A stretch of DNA of 64,000 bases from Bradyrhizobium sp. RP6 (GCF_003837805.1 NZ_RQIT01000007.1:124001-188000); one strand, 5' to 3'. Counted from the stretch's first letter, positions 8,435-17,915 are shown. The notes: a model not told the origin generated them from the sequence alone. Translations and numbers: made by a program.

Positions 8435-10666
8435 CTACCGCGATGGCTCCGAGAGGGCGGCCCGCAGCATCGCAGCAAGATCCTTGCGCCGGAACGGCTT
8501 GGTCAGAATGCGGGCACCGCCGATCTGGTCGGGCGTCCTGACGGGACTCTGGCTGTAACCGGAGGTGAAGAGAACCTTGAGACCAGTCCGCAGCCCGGTT
8601 GCCTGCCTCGCCAGCTCCGGTCCGGACATCCCGCCGGGCATCACGACATCAGTGAACAGCAACTGGATGTCTCCGGGCTGGCGCAGCACATCCAGCGCCG
8701 CCGGCCCGTTCGATGTCGCGATGACGCGATAGCCGAGCGACTTCAGCTCGTTTGCGACATAGGCTCGCACCATATCGTCGTCCTCGACGACGAGAATCGT
8801 CTCGTGTCCGTCGGGTGCGGTGACCTGCTCTGCCGGCAGCGGTTCCTCATTCGGCGGCGTCGCGAGGCGCGGAAAGAACAGCCTGACGACGCTGCCTTGA
8901 CCCGGTTCGGATTGCATTTGCACCAGTCCGCCGGATTGTCGCGCAAACCCGTAGACCATGCTGAGGCCGAGACCGGTCCCCTTACCGACCTCCTTGGTGG
9001 TGAAGAACGGTTCGAACGCGCGCCCCAACACCTCGCTGCTCATGCCGGTCCCCGTATCCTTCACGGCCAGCATCACGTAGTCGCCCGGCCGCGGCTCGCC
9101 GTTGACGTCGAGGTCGGTGTCACTGAGCGAGATGTTTCGTACCTCGACCATCAGCTTGCCGCCGTCGGGCATCGCATCGCGTGCGTTGAGCACGAGGTTG
9201 AGCACGGCCGTCGCCAATTGGCTGGGATCGACGCTGGCGAGCCATAGATTCGGCGCGAGCGCGAAGCTGCAGTCGATGTGCTCGCCCAAGGTCCGCCGCA
9301 GAAGCTGCTTCATGCCGGTCACCTGCTCGGCGATGTCGATCTCTCGCGGTCGCAGCGGCTGCTTGCGCGCGAAGGCGAGCAGGCTCCGCGTCAGGTCGGA
9401 ACCGCGCTCGGCGGCGGTCGCGATGTCGTCAGCGATCCGCCGCAATTCCTTGTTGCCCGCAAGCCTGTCGGCGAGGTGCTCCGCATTGCCGAGAATGACG
9501 GTCAGGAGATTGTTGAAATCGTGCGCCACGCCGCCGGTGAGCTGGCCCATGGCTTCCATCTTCTGGGACTGGCTGAGCTTGTGGCTGAGATCCGCGATGG
9601 CAACTCGCTGCTGCTCGAGCGATTCGGCCGTCCTGTTGAGCAGGGTCATCAATCCGCCGAGTTCGCCGCCCGAGTGGGGCTCCGGAATGCGCGCGCTGAG
9701 ATCGCCGCGCCCGAGACTCTTGGCCATGGCGGCGAGCCGTCCGACTTGGCGGCCGACGCTCATGGTCGCAAGGATCCAGACACCGGCGAGCAACAGAAGC
9801 GAAGCCACCGCAAGGATGGCCGTGTCCTCCAACAGCCGGCGATTGGCCGCCGCCACCAGTCCGTCCTTGGATCGTCCGACCAGGACGGTGAGGCCGGCCT
9901 TGCGGATCGAAGGTGAGCGGGCAACGGCCCAGATCTGCGTGTGGCCGTTGCGGTCGCTCACCTCGCGAAACGGCTCGCGATCGGGCGCTGCCGCAAAGCG
10001 GAACAGGTCGGAACCAGCAATGGATCCGCCGACGGGCTCGCTCCAGCTGCCGCCCTTGGGGGCGACCAGCACTGTACCCTTGGCGTCGATCAGCAGGATG
10101 TCCTTCTCGGCGAGCAGCCGCTTATCGTGAAATTCTGCGAACTTGTCGAGGTTGAACGAGGCGAGCAGCACGAATTTCAGCGCACCCGCCTCCGATCGTA
10201 CGGGATAAGCGATCTGCAGCACCGATAGCCCGGTGAGCCGGCCGAACACCGGCTCCACTGCGACGACGCCGTGAAGACCTTTCACCTGCTTGAAATAGCC
10301 GCGGTCATTCAGGTCGAGCGCGCGGTTGGTCCGCAGCGAGTCGCAGAACAGACGGCCGTCGGGATCGATGGTCAGGATGCCCGTGAACTGCGGGTATTCT
10401 TCGCGGACATCAGATAGAAATGCCGAGCACGCCGCCTTGTCGCGCGTGTCGAGATCGCGGGCACGGGCGAGCCCATAATGAAGCTGGGCGGTGCCCTTGA
10501 TCTTCTCGTCCAAATCTCCCGCGATGTCGTCGGCGGATGCGACCAGATTGGCCAGCGCCGCGTCGATCTCACTGGCCCGGTTTTGCACGAAACGGAGCCC
10601 GACCAGGATCGCTGGCACGAGCATGGCCGCGATGACGAGGATCAGTAACCGGGTACGCAGGCTCAT
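8435..10666 (-). CDS. Hybrid sensor histidine kinase with C-terminal receiver
   Basis: Taking the ATG at 10666 (MSLRTRLLILV), the protein has 743 residues; an in-frame ATG upstream would add up to 31 residues that look non-native. Domains in order are a first membrane helix, a periplasmic Cache-like sensor, a second membrane helix near 290, HAMP, HisKA with H382 in GGVAHDFNN, a HATPase domain (GTGLGLSMVYGFA), and a receiver with D673 in LLFTDVVMPGG. Phosphoryl groups would pass from H382 to D673. The ligand and output partner are unknown. No response-regulator gene is adjacent. It is convergent with the preceding membrane-protein gene. Confidence 0.92.
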   Translation of the reverse strand: MSLRTRLLILVIAAMLVPAILVGLRFVQNRASEIDAALANLVASADDIAGDLDEKIKGTAQLHYGLARARDLDTRDKAACSAFLSDVREEYPQFTGILTIDPDGRLFCDSLRTNRALDLNDRGYFKQVKGLHGVVAVEPVFGRLTGLSVLQIAYPVRSEAGALKFVLLASFNLDKFAEFHDKRLLAEKDILLIDAKGTVLVAPKGGSWSEPVGGSIAGSDLFRFAAAPDREPFREVSDRNGHTQIWAVARSPSIRKAGLTVLVGRSKDGLVAAANRRLLEDTAILAVASLLLLAGVWILATMSVGRQVGRLAAMAKSLGRGDLSARIPEPHSGGELGGLMTLLNRTAESLEQQRVAIADLSHKLSQSQKMEAMGQLTGGVAHDFNNLLTVILGNAEHLADRLAGNKELRRIADDIATAAERGSDLTRSLLAFARKQPLRPREIDIAEQVTGMKQLLRRTLGEHIDCSFALAPNLWLASVDPSQLATAVLNLVLNARDAMPDGGKLMVEVRNISLSDTDLDVNGEPRPGDYVMLAVKDTGTGMSSEVLGRAFEPFFTTKEVGKGTGLGLSMVYGFARQSGGLVQMQSEPGQGSVVRLFFPRLATPPNEEPLPAEQVTAPDGHETILVVEDDDMVRAYVANELKSLGYRVIATSNGPAALDVLRQPGDIQLLFTDVVMPGGMSGPELARQATGLRTGLKVLFTSGYSQSPVRTPDQIGGARILTKPFRRKDLAAMLRAALSEPSR

Positions 10667-10904
10667 CGGTTGGCGATCGGCTCCCAGGCGAGGGTGGTCG
10701 GAGGTACAATTTGAGGCACGATCATCTGCCCCGTCCATAGTCATCGCCGCGAATATCACACCAAAGGCCAGGATTTCTCATTGCGATCATTGTCTCGTTG
10801 CCGGTCTCTTCGGCCGGCATCAAGTTGCACCTCCGTGCGGCGGCGCTAATATCGTGTTCGGTCCAAGCGCGACGGGAGATCGCGCCGATCTTCGGAGGAA
10901 GCTG

Positions 10905-11681
10905 ATGTCCATCTCGGGCAAGGTCGATCCGGTGGTGCGTCCCGTGGCGGCGGTCGACATCGCCGAGGCGCTGGTCGAAGGCCTGCGCGATTTTCAGGCG
11001 CTGCCTCTTTACGGTCTCTGCTTCGGCGCGCTCTATGCTGCCGGCGGCATCGCCATCATGCTCTGTCTCACCGCCTTCGGCATGGTCTATCTGGTCTATC
11101 CCCTGGCCGCCGGTTTTGCGCTGATCGGGCCGTTCGTGGCGATCGGCCTCTACGAAATCAGCCGCCGCCGCGAGTGCGGCGAGCCGGTCTCATTCGGTGC
11201 GATCTGGTCGGCGATCCGTTCACGCAGCGAGATCGGCTGGATGGCCTTCGTGACGCTGTTCGTGTTCGTGGTGTGGATGTACCAGGTGCGGCTCCTAATC
11301 GCGCTGCTGCTCGGCCTCAATGCCTCGTTTTCGAGCTTGCAGGAATTCATGACAGTGGTGCTGACGACAAACGAGGGCCTGCTGTTCCTGGCCATCGGCA
11401 ACGCGGTCGGTGCCGTGCTGTCGCTGATCCTGTTCTCGCTGACCGTGGTGTCGTTCCCGCTGCTGCTCGATCGCGACGTTGATTTCGTCACGGCCATGGT
11501 GACGAGCGTACGTGCCGTCGTCGCGAGCCCGCTGCCGATGATCTCGTGGGCCGCTGTGATCGTGATGCTGCTGATCGTCTCGGCGCTGCCCTATTTTCTA
11601 GGGCTGATCGTGACGCTGCCGGTGCTGGGACATGCGACCTGGCATCTGTACCGGCGGCTGGTGTCGCCGGTGCCCGCCTAG
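10905..11681 (+). CDS. DUF2189-like integral membrane protein
   Basis: The 258-residue protein has about six hydrophobic segments and the opening pattern DIAEALVEGLRDFQALPLYGLCFGALYAAGGI that I associate with DUF2189 membrane proteins. ATG at 10905 follows TCGGAGGAAGCTG, a strong ribosome binding site. A function has not been established for the family. A half copy of repeat family A follows the stop. Confidence 0.8.
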   Translation: MSISGKVDPVVRPVAAVDIAEALVEGLRDFQALPLYGLCFGALYAAGGIAIMLCLTAFGMVYLVYPLAAGFALIGPFVAIGLYEISRRRECGEPVSFGAIWSAIRSRSEIGWMAFVTLFVFVVWMYQVRLLIALLLGLNASFSSLQEFMTVVLTTNEGLLFLAIGNAVGAVLSLILFSLTVVSFPLLLDRDVDFVTAMVTSVRAVVASPLPMISWAAVIVMLLIVSALPYFLGLIVTLPVLGHATWHLYRRLVSPVPA

Positions 11682-11690
11682 CTCAACCGC

Positions 11691-11753
11691 TTGATGGATT
11701 CTCAAATGCGCAATTGCGGCATCATAGCTCGCGCTACGCGTGCCCCGGAATGA
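11691..11753. repeat. Dispersed palindromic repeat, family A (right half only)
   Basis: The sequence from TTGATGGATTCTCAAATGCG to GCCCCGGAATGAT matches the right half of the copies at 4048 and 27877; the left half (GTCATTCCGGGGC) is missing. It sits between convergent genes. Confidence 0.65.
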
Positions 11754-11762
11754 TACAGCGTC

Positions 11763-12275
11763 CTACGGCGTCTTGATGCCCATCGCCTTCAGCGCCCCCA
11801 GCAACCGCACCGGCGGGGACATCTCGATCTGCGGCGCCTTGCCGGTCTCCAGCAGGCTCTTCAATCCGGAGAGGATCGCGGGCCAGCCGGTACGGCCGCC
11901 GGAAAGGATGTCGTCGCTGAGCTCGCGGTCGTGGCGTTGGCTCAGGGTGAGGCGGACGGCTTCGCCGGCCTGTTCGATCTCGTAGGTGACAATGGTGGTG
12001 CCGAGCTTTTCCACGAGGTCCGGCCAATTGACGTTCCAGCTCACCGTGAGCCTCCTCGGCGGATCGTATTCGAACACTTCGCCACGAATGTGCTCGGAGC
12101 CGTCGGGCGCGTGCACGATGAAGCTGCCGCCGAGCTGCGGCTCCATCTCCACTGCAAAGCCGGAGAAATATTTCCGGCTGAACTCGGCGGACGTGAGCGC
12201 CTCCCACACTTTCTCCGGCGTCGAGACGATGTAGATGGTGTAGACGGTCAGCGGCTTGAACTGATCGAGGTTCAT
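11763..12275 (-). CDS. SRPBCC (AHSA1-like) protein
   Basis: The 170-residue protein has the START-like SRPBCC/AHSA1 pattern: YTIYIVSTPEKVWEALTSAEFSRKYFSG at the N-terminus and GWPAILSGLKSLLETG in the last helix. The start MNLDQFKP was chosen because it overlaps the preceding gene's stop by 4 bases. It is the last gene of an ArsR-SRPBCC-SRPBCC operon. The two SRPBCC proteins share the same C-terminal helix sequence and are evidently tandem duplicates. The ligand is unknown. Confidence 0.85.
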   Translation of the reverse strand: MNLDQFKPLTVYTIYIVSTPEKVWEALTSAEFSRKYFSGFAVEMEPQLGGSFIVHAPDGSEHIRGEVFEYDPPRRLTVSWNVNWPDLVEKLGTTIVTYEIEQAGEAVRLTLSQRHDRELSDDILSGGRTGWPAILSGLKSLLETGKAPQIEMSPPVRLLGALKAMGIKTP

Positions 12276-12742
12276 TTTGCGTCGAATCCCTTGTTGAGGG
12301 CCGCGCGCGGGATGGCGAGAACCTTGCCTGTCTCCAGGAGACTCTTCAGCCCGGACAGGATCGCCGGCCAACCATTCGAGACGGCGCCGAGATATTTGCC
12401 GCCTTCGGCGAAGCCGTCATGCAGCACGGTCAAACGCACGAGCGGGCCGAATGGTTCGAGGGTGAAGACGACACGAGAGATCGGCTCGCCGCGCAGCTCC
12501 TCGTACTTCTGGTGCTTGAAGCTGTAGGACAAACGTCGCGGCGGATCGGATTCCAGGATCTCGCCGGAATCGGTGACCTCGCCGTCGAGCGTGAGCGCGA
12601 AGGGAGAGCCGACCTTCCAGTCGGACCTGACCTCGGCGCTGAACCAATATTGCCTGGTGAACTCGCTCGACGTCAGCGCCTGCCACAGCTTCTCGGGCGT
12701 GGTCTCGATGTAGGTCACGTAGACGAACTCCGGCTTACTCAT
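12272..12742 (-). CDS. SRPBCC (AHSA1-like) protein
   Basis: This 156-residue protein has the same fold as its downstream neighbour (FVYVTYIETTPEKLWQALTSSEFTRQYWF, then NGWPAILSGLKSLLETG). It overlaps the ArsR gene by 8 bases and the next SRPBCC gene by 4, so all three are translated from one message. ArsR-AHSA1 pairs are common in actinobacteria and alphaproteobacteria; the hydrophobic cavity of SRPBCC proteins binds small lipophilic ligands, but no substrate is known here. Confidence 0.85.
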   Translation of the reverse strand: MSKPEFVYVTYIETTPEKLWQALTSSEFTRQYWFSAEVRSDWKVGSPFALTLDGEVTDSGEILESDPPRRLSYSFKHQKYEELRGEPISRVVFTLEPFGPLVRLTVLHDGFAEGGKYLGAVSNGWPAILSGLKSLLETGKVLAIPRAALNKGFDAK

Positions 12743-13049
12743 CGCGTTTCTCCAACTGACGTTTCAATTCGCTGAGCGCAGCGAGCTTGCTGCGCTCGAA
12801 CTTCTTGATCCAGCGCTCACCGATCTGATGGATCGGCACCGGGTTGAGGTAGTGCAGCTTCTCGCGGCCCTGCCTGATGGTCGTCACCAAGTTGGCCTCT
12901 TCCAGAATGACGAGGTGTTTCGTGACAGCCTGCCGCGTCATGGCGAGGCCCTCGCAAAGTTCGTTCAATGTCTGGCCGTTCCTGGCGTGAAGCCTGTCGA
13001 GCAGCGACCGTCGTGACGCGTCGGCGAGCGCTTTGAAGACTTCATCCAT
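12735..13049 (-). CDS. ArsR-family transcriptional regulator
   Basis: The 104-residue protein is a compact ArsR winged helix protein: MDEVFKALADASRRSLLDRL, then TLNELCEGLAMTRQAVTKHLVILEEANLV as the helix-turn-helix. It lacks an obvious CxC metal site, so it is probably not a metal sensor. A start 6 codons upstream is also possible. It heads the operon with two SRPBCC genes and is likely an autorepressor. Confidence 0.88.
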   Translation of the reverse strand: MDEVFKALADASRRSLLDRLHARNGQTLNELCEGLAMTRQAVTKHLVILEEANLVTTIRQGREKLHYLNPVPIHQIGERWIKKFERSKLAALSELKRQLEKRDE

Positions 13050-13175
13050 GGTCGAGATAATAAGCAACCAAATGGTTGCATGTCAAGTCGCGAAAGCGAG
13101 GAGAGAGGGAACGTCTTCCGTTCCAGCCCTCGCCATGCATTAATGCGGCAAAACCGCTGTCAGCGAGTCCTCCCC

Positions 13176-13796
13176 ATGATGTCCATGCAAGCCTATCTCG
13201 CCTTCGTCGCCGCCTGTATTGCGCTGGCGCTGCTGCCGGGACCGATCGTCACCCTCGTCATCGCCAACGGCCTGCGCCACGGCACGCGCGCCGCGCTCAC
13301 CAACGTTGCCGGCGCGCAAGCGGGCCTTGCCATCGTGATCGGCATCGTCGCGGTCGGCCTGACCTCCCTGATGGCAACCATGGGCTATTGGTTCGACTGG
13401 GTGCGCTTTGCCGGCGCCGCCTATCTGATCTGGCTCGGCATCAGGCTGATCTGGGCGCCGGTCGAGGGCGTCGATCTCGAGGCGCCGCCACCGCCGCCGC
13501 GCGGCGGCTTCTTCCTGCAGGGATTCCTGGTGCTGCTGTCGAACCCCAAGGTGCTGGTGTTCTTCGGCGCCTTCATTCCGCAATTCATGGACATGAACCA
13601 GCCGCACTTTCCGCAAGTCGCGCTGCTGGGCGCCACCTTCATGGTGACGGCGGTCATGACCGATGCGCTCTACGCCATCGCCGCCGGGCGGGCCCGAAAA
13701 TTCTTCTCGGCGCGCCGCACGCGGATGATGTCGCGCATCTCCGGCGGCTTCATGATCGGCGGCGGCATCTGGCTGGCGCTGACTCGGGCGAAGTGA
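13176..13796 (+). CDS. LysE/RhtB-family exporter
   Basis: The 206-residue protein has six hydrophobic segments and the LysE landmarks LALLPGPIVTLVIANGLRHG near the N-terminus and LLSNPKVLVFFGAFIPQF in the centre. It should export amino acids or similar small molecules across the inner membrane. The start lies in ATGATGTCCATG, where three ATGs are possible. The next gene converges with a gap of 3 bases. Confidence 0.88.
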   Translation: MMSMQAYLAFVAACIALALLPGPIVTLVIANGLRHGTRAALTNVAGAQAGLAIVIGIVAVGLTSLMATMGYWFDWVRFAGAAYLIWLGIRLIWAPVEGVDLEAPPPPPRGGFFLQGFLVLLSNPKVLVFFGAFIPQFMDMNQPHFPQVALLGATFMVTAVMTDALYAIAAGRARKFFSARRTRMMSRISGGFMIGGGIWLALTRAK

Positions 13797-13799
13797 GCA

Positions 13800-14603
13800 T
13801 CACGCCATTCCGTCCTCGCGCAGCGTTGCTGCGATCTCGCGCAGGATCCGCGCCAGCCGCTCGGCCCATTGCTGCTGGCCGGTTTCGTCGGTGATCAGGT
13901 CTTGGCGGATTTCGATGCCGGTGTTGATCAACCCGCGCGTCTCGCCGTGTACGGGGATGGTGTAGTCGGTGATGTCGCTCACCGCATAAGGCTGGTTATC
14001 GCCGACGACGAGATCGCTCTCCCCCCGCAGGTGTTGCAGCATCAGCCGCGGCAGCACCGTATCGCGGTGATAGAGCGTGCCGATGTGCCAGGGCCGCGGG
14101 TCGCCGTAATAGACGGGCGTGAAGCTGTGTAGCGCCACCAGCACGGTTGGTCGCTCGGCGTGCACGCGCGCATCGATCGCCGCGCCGATCCGGCCGTGAT
14201 AGGGATCGAAGATCTCGCGCCGGCGCATCTCCTTGGCCGCGGCCGATAGATTCTCGTTGCCGGGGATGGCGGTCGCCTCGGAGATCACAGGTATCGAGCT
14301 CGCGACGCCCGGCGGACGGTTGCAGTCGATCACGAGGCGCGAGTAGCGTTGCGCAATCAGGTGCGCGTCGAGCATCCTGGCGAGCCGCTCGGCGACGCCG
14401 GCGATGCCGATGTCCCAGGCGATATGCCTGACAAGCTCGCCTTCCGCCAGACCGAGATCTCCGAGCGCGCGCGGCAGCACCCGCCCGTAATGATCCGCGG
14501 TGAGCAGGAAGGGCGATGCCCCCGCCGCATTCACCTCATGCACGGGCGGACTGTCGCCCTCGCCGAGCAGTTGATCGGTTACCTCGGCTGTCTCGAAATC
14601 CAT
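13800..14603 (-). CDS. N-formylglutamate amidohydrolase-family protein
   Basis: The 267-residue protein matches the N-formylglutamate amidohydrolase family: FLLTADHYGRVLPRALGDLGL, then RYSRLVIDCNRPPG and VLVALHSFTPV with the likely zinc ligands, and GLINTGIEIRQDLI. Such enzymes release formate from N-formylglutamate in histidine breakdown, but many members, like this one, lie outside any hut operon, so the substrate is uncertain. It is divergent from the AIG2-like gene at 14681. Confidence 0.85.
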   Translation of the reverse strand: MDFETAEVTDQLLGEGDSPPVHEVNAAGASPFLLTADHYGRVLPRALGDLGLAEGELVRHIAWDIGIAGVAERLARMLDAHLIAQRYSRLVIDCNRPPGVASSIPVISEATAIPGNENLSAAAKEMRRREIFDPYHGRIGAAIDARVHAERPTVLVALHSFTPVYYGDPRPWHIGTLYHRDTVLPRLMLQHLRGESDLVVGDNQPYAVSDITDYTIPVHGETRGLINTGIEIRQDLITDETGQQQWAERLARILREIAATLREDGMA

Positions 14604-14680
14604 CTAGATTTGCCTATGGAAGAGCAACGTGTGTAAACGGAGTAACGGTATTGCGCCGTCGTCGCAACGTTGGAACACCC

Positions 14681-15079
14681 ATGAGCTTCGATCGCCTCTT
14701 CGTCTACGGCACCCTGATGCGCGGCTTCGACCATCCGATGGCGCGGCTGCTGACGGGCCATGCGGATTTTCTGGGTGAAGCGACCTGCCGCGGCCGGCTC
14801 GTTCTGGTGAAGCACTATCCGGGATTGCTGCTCTCCGACGTGCCGACGGACATCGTCCACGGCGAGCTCTTCCGCCTGCGCGTGGCGGGCGAGCTCCTGC
14901 GCGAGCTCGACATGTACGAAGCCTGCGGTGAGGGCTTTCCGGAGCCGACCGAATATTTGCGCCAGTTGGTCGATGTGACGCGGGCCGACGGCGCCACCGA
15001 GAAGGCCTGGACCTACGTCTACAACTGGCCCGTCTCCGATCTGCCGCGCATCGAGTCGGGCCGCTTCCTCGAGCATTAG
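14681..15079 (+). CDS. Gamma-glutamylcyclotransferase (AIG2)-family protein
   Basis: The 132-residue protein begins with the family signature FVYGTLMRGFDHPMARLL and includes the GELFRL and LDMYEACGEGFPEP segments, in which a glutamate is the usual general acid-base. Members cyclise gamma-glutamyl compounds to 5-oxoproline. The start ATG at 14681 gives a standard N-terminus. It overlaps the convergent gene by 4 bases. Confidence 0.88.
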   Translation: MSFDRLFVYGTLMRGFDHPMARLLTGHADFLGEATCRGRLVLVKHYPGLLLSDVPTDIVHGELFRLRVAGELLRELDMYEACGEGFPEPTEYLRQLVDVTRADGATEKAWTYVYNWPVSDLPRIESGRFLEH

Positions 15080-15639
15080 GCCGACAGCACTTCCTTCACC
15101 AGGCGCACGTCGACCTCGCGCTCGACATAGGTCCACTCCTCGGTCTGCCGGAGCATCGTCACCAGCTCCTCGAACAGCGCGGCGTGCGCGGGGGCGAATT
15201 CGAACCAGGTGAGAAAGTCGAAAGGCCCGCCGAGGTCGCGGCAGTGATAGAGCTGGCGCGCAATCGCCGGCAGGAAGCGCAGGCTGCTCGCGATGTGATG
15301 CGACTTGTCCTCGAAGATCCTGCGGCGCTCTTCCTGGGTCAGCTCCCACCAGGCCTGCGACTTGCGGATCGGAATCAGCGCAGCGCTGGTCGCCTCGATG
15401 CGGCCGAGGTCAGCCTGCACGGCCACGAGCTGCTGCTTCTCGGTTCGCTCGGTGTAGCGCAAGCTGCTCTCGACACCCACCAGCCGCCACGCATTGCGCG
15501 AGGGTACCAGCGGCAACGAAACGGCATCGCTGTCGGTTACCGACAGCGCCGGCACGAAGGGCAGGGGCTCGCCCGTCACGGGCGAAAGCGAGGTCACACG
15601 CCAGCCCCCGCTCTGGCCGCCTCGAAAGGTCTTGAACAT
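15076..15639 (-). CDS. Chlorite dismutase-family protein
   Basis: The 187-residue protein shows the C-terminal pattern of the chlorite dismutase superfamily: AWWELTQEERRRIFEDKSHH, then ARQLYHCRDLGGPFDFLTWFEFAPAH and TEEWTYVEREVDVRL. HemQ-like and other heme proteins share the fold. The tyrosine and histidine pattern differs enough that heme binding is uncertain, and chlorite breakdown should not be assumed. It stands alone, convergent with the AIG2-like gene. Confidence 0.7.
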   Translation of the reverse strand: MFKTFRGGQSGGWRVTSLSPVTGEPLPFVPALSVTDSDAVSLPLVPSRNAWRLVGVESSLRYTERTEKQQLVAVQADLGRIEATSAALIPIRKSQAWWELTQEERRRIFEDKSHHIASSLRFLPAIARQLYHCRDLGGPFDFLTWFEFAPAHAALFEELVTMLRQTEEWTYVEREVDVRLVKEVLSA

Positions 15640-15681
15640 GGGCGTATGGAAGCGTGGAACCGGGCGCGGTTCAAGCCTTCT

Positions 15682-15769
15682 GTCATTCCGGGCGCCCGCT
15701 CCGTCATCCGTCGAGGCCGGCCGAAGATACGGGCGCTCTGGGTGAGGGGGCTAGGCGCCCCCGAATGAC
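15682..15769. repeat. Dispersed palindromic repeat (GTCATTCCGGGCGCC type)
   Basis: The ends GTCATTCCGGGCGCC and GGCGCCCCCGAATGAC are inverted with small mismatches. The element shares its outer ends with family A but has a different interior. It precedes dnaG by 124 bases. Confidence 0.6.
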
Positions 15770-15893
15770 GGGCCAAGGCCTGTGCATAGGTCGAATAACC
15801 CGGATAAACCCGACAAACCTGGCCTTTGGCCGCGCCGCACCTATATCCCTGATCTTTCGCCCGACTCACCCGGTTTCGCGCTAGACAAAATCC

Positions 15894-17915
15894 ATGCGCT
15901 TCACGCCCCAGTTCCTCGACGAGCTTCGTGCCCGGCTTTCGGTCTCCGAAGTCGTGGGCAAGCGCGTCAAGCTGAAGAAGGCGGGGCGGGAGTGGAAGGG
16001 GCTGTCGCCGTTCCAGCAGGAGAAGACGCCGTCCTTCTACGTCAACGACCAGAAGGGTTTTTACCACGACTTCTCCTCCGGCAAGCACGGCGACATCATC
16101 ACTTTCGTGATGGAGACCGACGGTCTGCCGTTCGCCGAGGCCGTGGAGCGGCTCGCCAACATGGCGGGCCTGCCGCTGCCGGCGGTGACGCCCGATGCGG
16201 CGCGGCACGAGCAGCGACGCAAATCGCTGCATGACGTCATGGATCTCGCAGCAAAATTCTTCGCGGAGACGCTGGCCTCGCGTCTCGGCGCCAAGGCGCG
16301 CGGCTATCTCGCCGACCGCGCCATCTCGCCGGGGACGCAATTGCAGTTCCGCCTCGGCTATGCCCCGCCCGATCGCTTCGCGCTGAAGGAGCATCTCGGC
16401 AAGCTCGGCATCTCCGTCGACGACATGGTCGAGACGGGATTGCTCGTCGCCGGCAACGACATCCCCGTGCCGTACGACCGCTTCCGCGATCGCGTGATGT
16501 TTCCGATCACGGATCTGCGCGGCCGCGTCATCGCCTTCGGCGGACGCGCGCTGGAGAAGGACGTTCCGGCAAAATACCTGAACTCGCCGGAGACGCCGCT
16601 CTTCCACAAGGGCGACAATCTCTACAACCACCAGACCGCGCGCAAGGCCACGCACGACGGCAGCGCTCTGATCGTCGTCGAAGGCTATGTCGACGTCATC
16701 GCCATGGTCACTGCGGGCTTTGCGGGCTCGGTGGCGCCGCTCGGCACCGCGCTGACTGAAAGCCAGCTCGCGCTGCTCTGGAAGATGGCGGACGAGCCGA
16801 TCCTCTGCTTCGACGGTGACCGCGCCGGACAGAAGGCGGCTTATCGTGCCGCCGACCTCGCGCTGCCGTTCCTCAGCCCCGGCAAGAGCCTGCGCTTTGC
16901 GCTGCTGCCGGAGGGGCAGGATCCCGACGATCTCGTGCGCTCCGGCGGACGCGGTGCGATCGAGGAGGTGATCGGGGCGGCGCGACCGCTTGCCGACATG
17001 ATCTGGTCGCGCGAGCTCGAAGGCGGCAATTTCGCCACCCCCGAGCGCCGCGCCGCGCTGGAGGCGCGCATCAGGGAGCTCACCAACGGCATTCGCGACG
17101 AGGTGGTGCGGCGCTATTATCGCGACGAATTCGTCGAGCGGCTGCAGCGCACCTTCGCGCCCGAAGCTGGACGCGGCTATGGCGGCCGGGGCAATTTCCG
17201 CTCCGGCGGCGGCCGGCCGTTCCAGCCGAGGGCAGGGGGAAGCGCGAATCGATTCGGCGGCCAGGGATTTGGTGGACAGGGATTTGGCGGCGGCCGCCGC
17301 GGCGCCCCCGGCCCGACCCCGCTCCCGTCCGGCCCCTATCAGGCGGCGAGCCCCCAGCTGGCGGCAAGCCCGATCATGAAGGGCCAGCGCAGCGCGATCT
17401 CCCGCCGAGAGGCCCTGATCCTGCAATGTCTGATCAACCACCCCTGGCTGCTGCACGACCACCTCGAGGAGGTCGCCGCCCTGGAGCTGGCCCATCCGGA
17501 GGCCCATAAGCTGCGGGCCGGCATCATCGCCGCCTTCGCCAACGACCACCATCATTTGCCGGAGCCCGGCGAGCAGGCCGAAAAGATGCGTGGCGATCTC
17601 GATCGGGGCGGATTTTCCCAAGTTCTTCAAAGGGTTGAGAATGGCATCACGACCCAGGCGGTGTGGGGTGCCCGCGAAGGCGCGGCGCGGGATGACGTTC
17701 TTGCGACGTGGCACCAGCTCGTTGTCTTGCATCGGCAATGGCATTCACTACTTAGGGAGCTGAAGGACGCCGAGCTGGCCTTGGGGGAGGATCCCAGCGA
17801 GGCCAATTTGGCATGGCTCCGTGACGTCAAGGCCCGGATGGCCGAGGTCGACGGCACCGAGGCCCTGATCGAGGGTTTTGGCGAGCTGTCGGGCCGGCTT
17901 CAGAAGAGCGTATGA
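15894..17915 (+). CDS. dnaG: DNA primase DnaG
   Basis: The 673-residue protein has the primase layout: an N-terminal zinc-finger-like domain (1-100), the catalytic core with the TOPRIM acidic residues E263 (VVEGYVDV) and D307/D309 (CFDGDRAG), a glycine-rich linker at about 420-475, and a C-terminal helicase-interaction domain. It makes RNA primers at the replication fork. The positions that bind zinc in E. coli DnaG (Cys, His, Cys, Cys) are here Ser, Gln, Asp and Ser in GLSPFQQEKTPSF and YHDFSSGKHGD, so the domain probably keeps its fold without zinc. rpoD follows on the same strand after 375 bases. Confidence 0.96.
   Translation: MRFTPQFLDELRARLSVSEVVGKRVKLKKAGREWKGLSPFQQEKTPSFYVNDQKGFYHDFSSGKHGDIITFVMETDGLPFAEAVERLANMAGLPLPAVTPDAARHEQRRKSLHDVMDLAAKFFAETLASRLGAKARGYLADRAISPGTQLQFRLGYAPPDRFALKEHLGKLGISVDDMVETGLLVAGNDIPVPYDRFRDRVMFPITDLRGRVIAFGGRALEKDVPAKYLNSPETPLFHKGDNLYNHQTARKATHDGSALIVVEGYVDVIAMVTAGFAGSVAPLGTALTESQLALLWKMADEPILCFDGDRAGQKAAYRAADLALPFLSPGKSLRFALLPEGQDPDDLVRSGGRGAIEEVIGAARPLADMIWSRELEGGNFATPERRAALEARIRELTNGIRDEVVRRYYRDEFVERLQRTFAPEAGRGYGGRGNFRSGGGRPFQPRAGGSANRFGGQGFGGQGFGGGRRGAPGPTPLPSGPYQAASPQLAASPIMKGQRSAISRREALILQCLINHPWLLHDHLEEVAALELAHPEAHKLRAGIIAAFANDHHHLPEPGEQAEKMRGDLDRGGFSQVLQRVENGITTQAVWGAREGAARDDVLATWHQLVVLHRQWHSLLRELKDAELALGEDPSEANLAWLRDVKARMAEVDGTEALIEGFGELSGRLQKSV

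Noticed and set aside
15076..15639. Chlorite-degrading enzyme in the strict sense
   Set aside because: The fold fits the superfamily, but the context and key residues do not support chlorite as the substrate.
15594..17744. 716-codon open frame antisense to dnaG
   Set aside because: It is the mirror frame of a GC-rich gene. Its composition is skewed and it has no recognisable domain.
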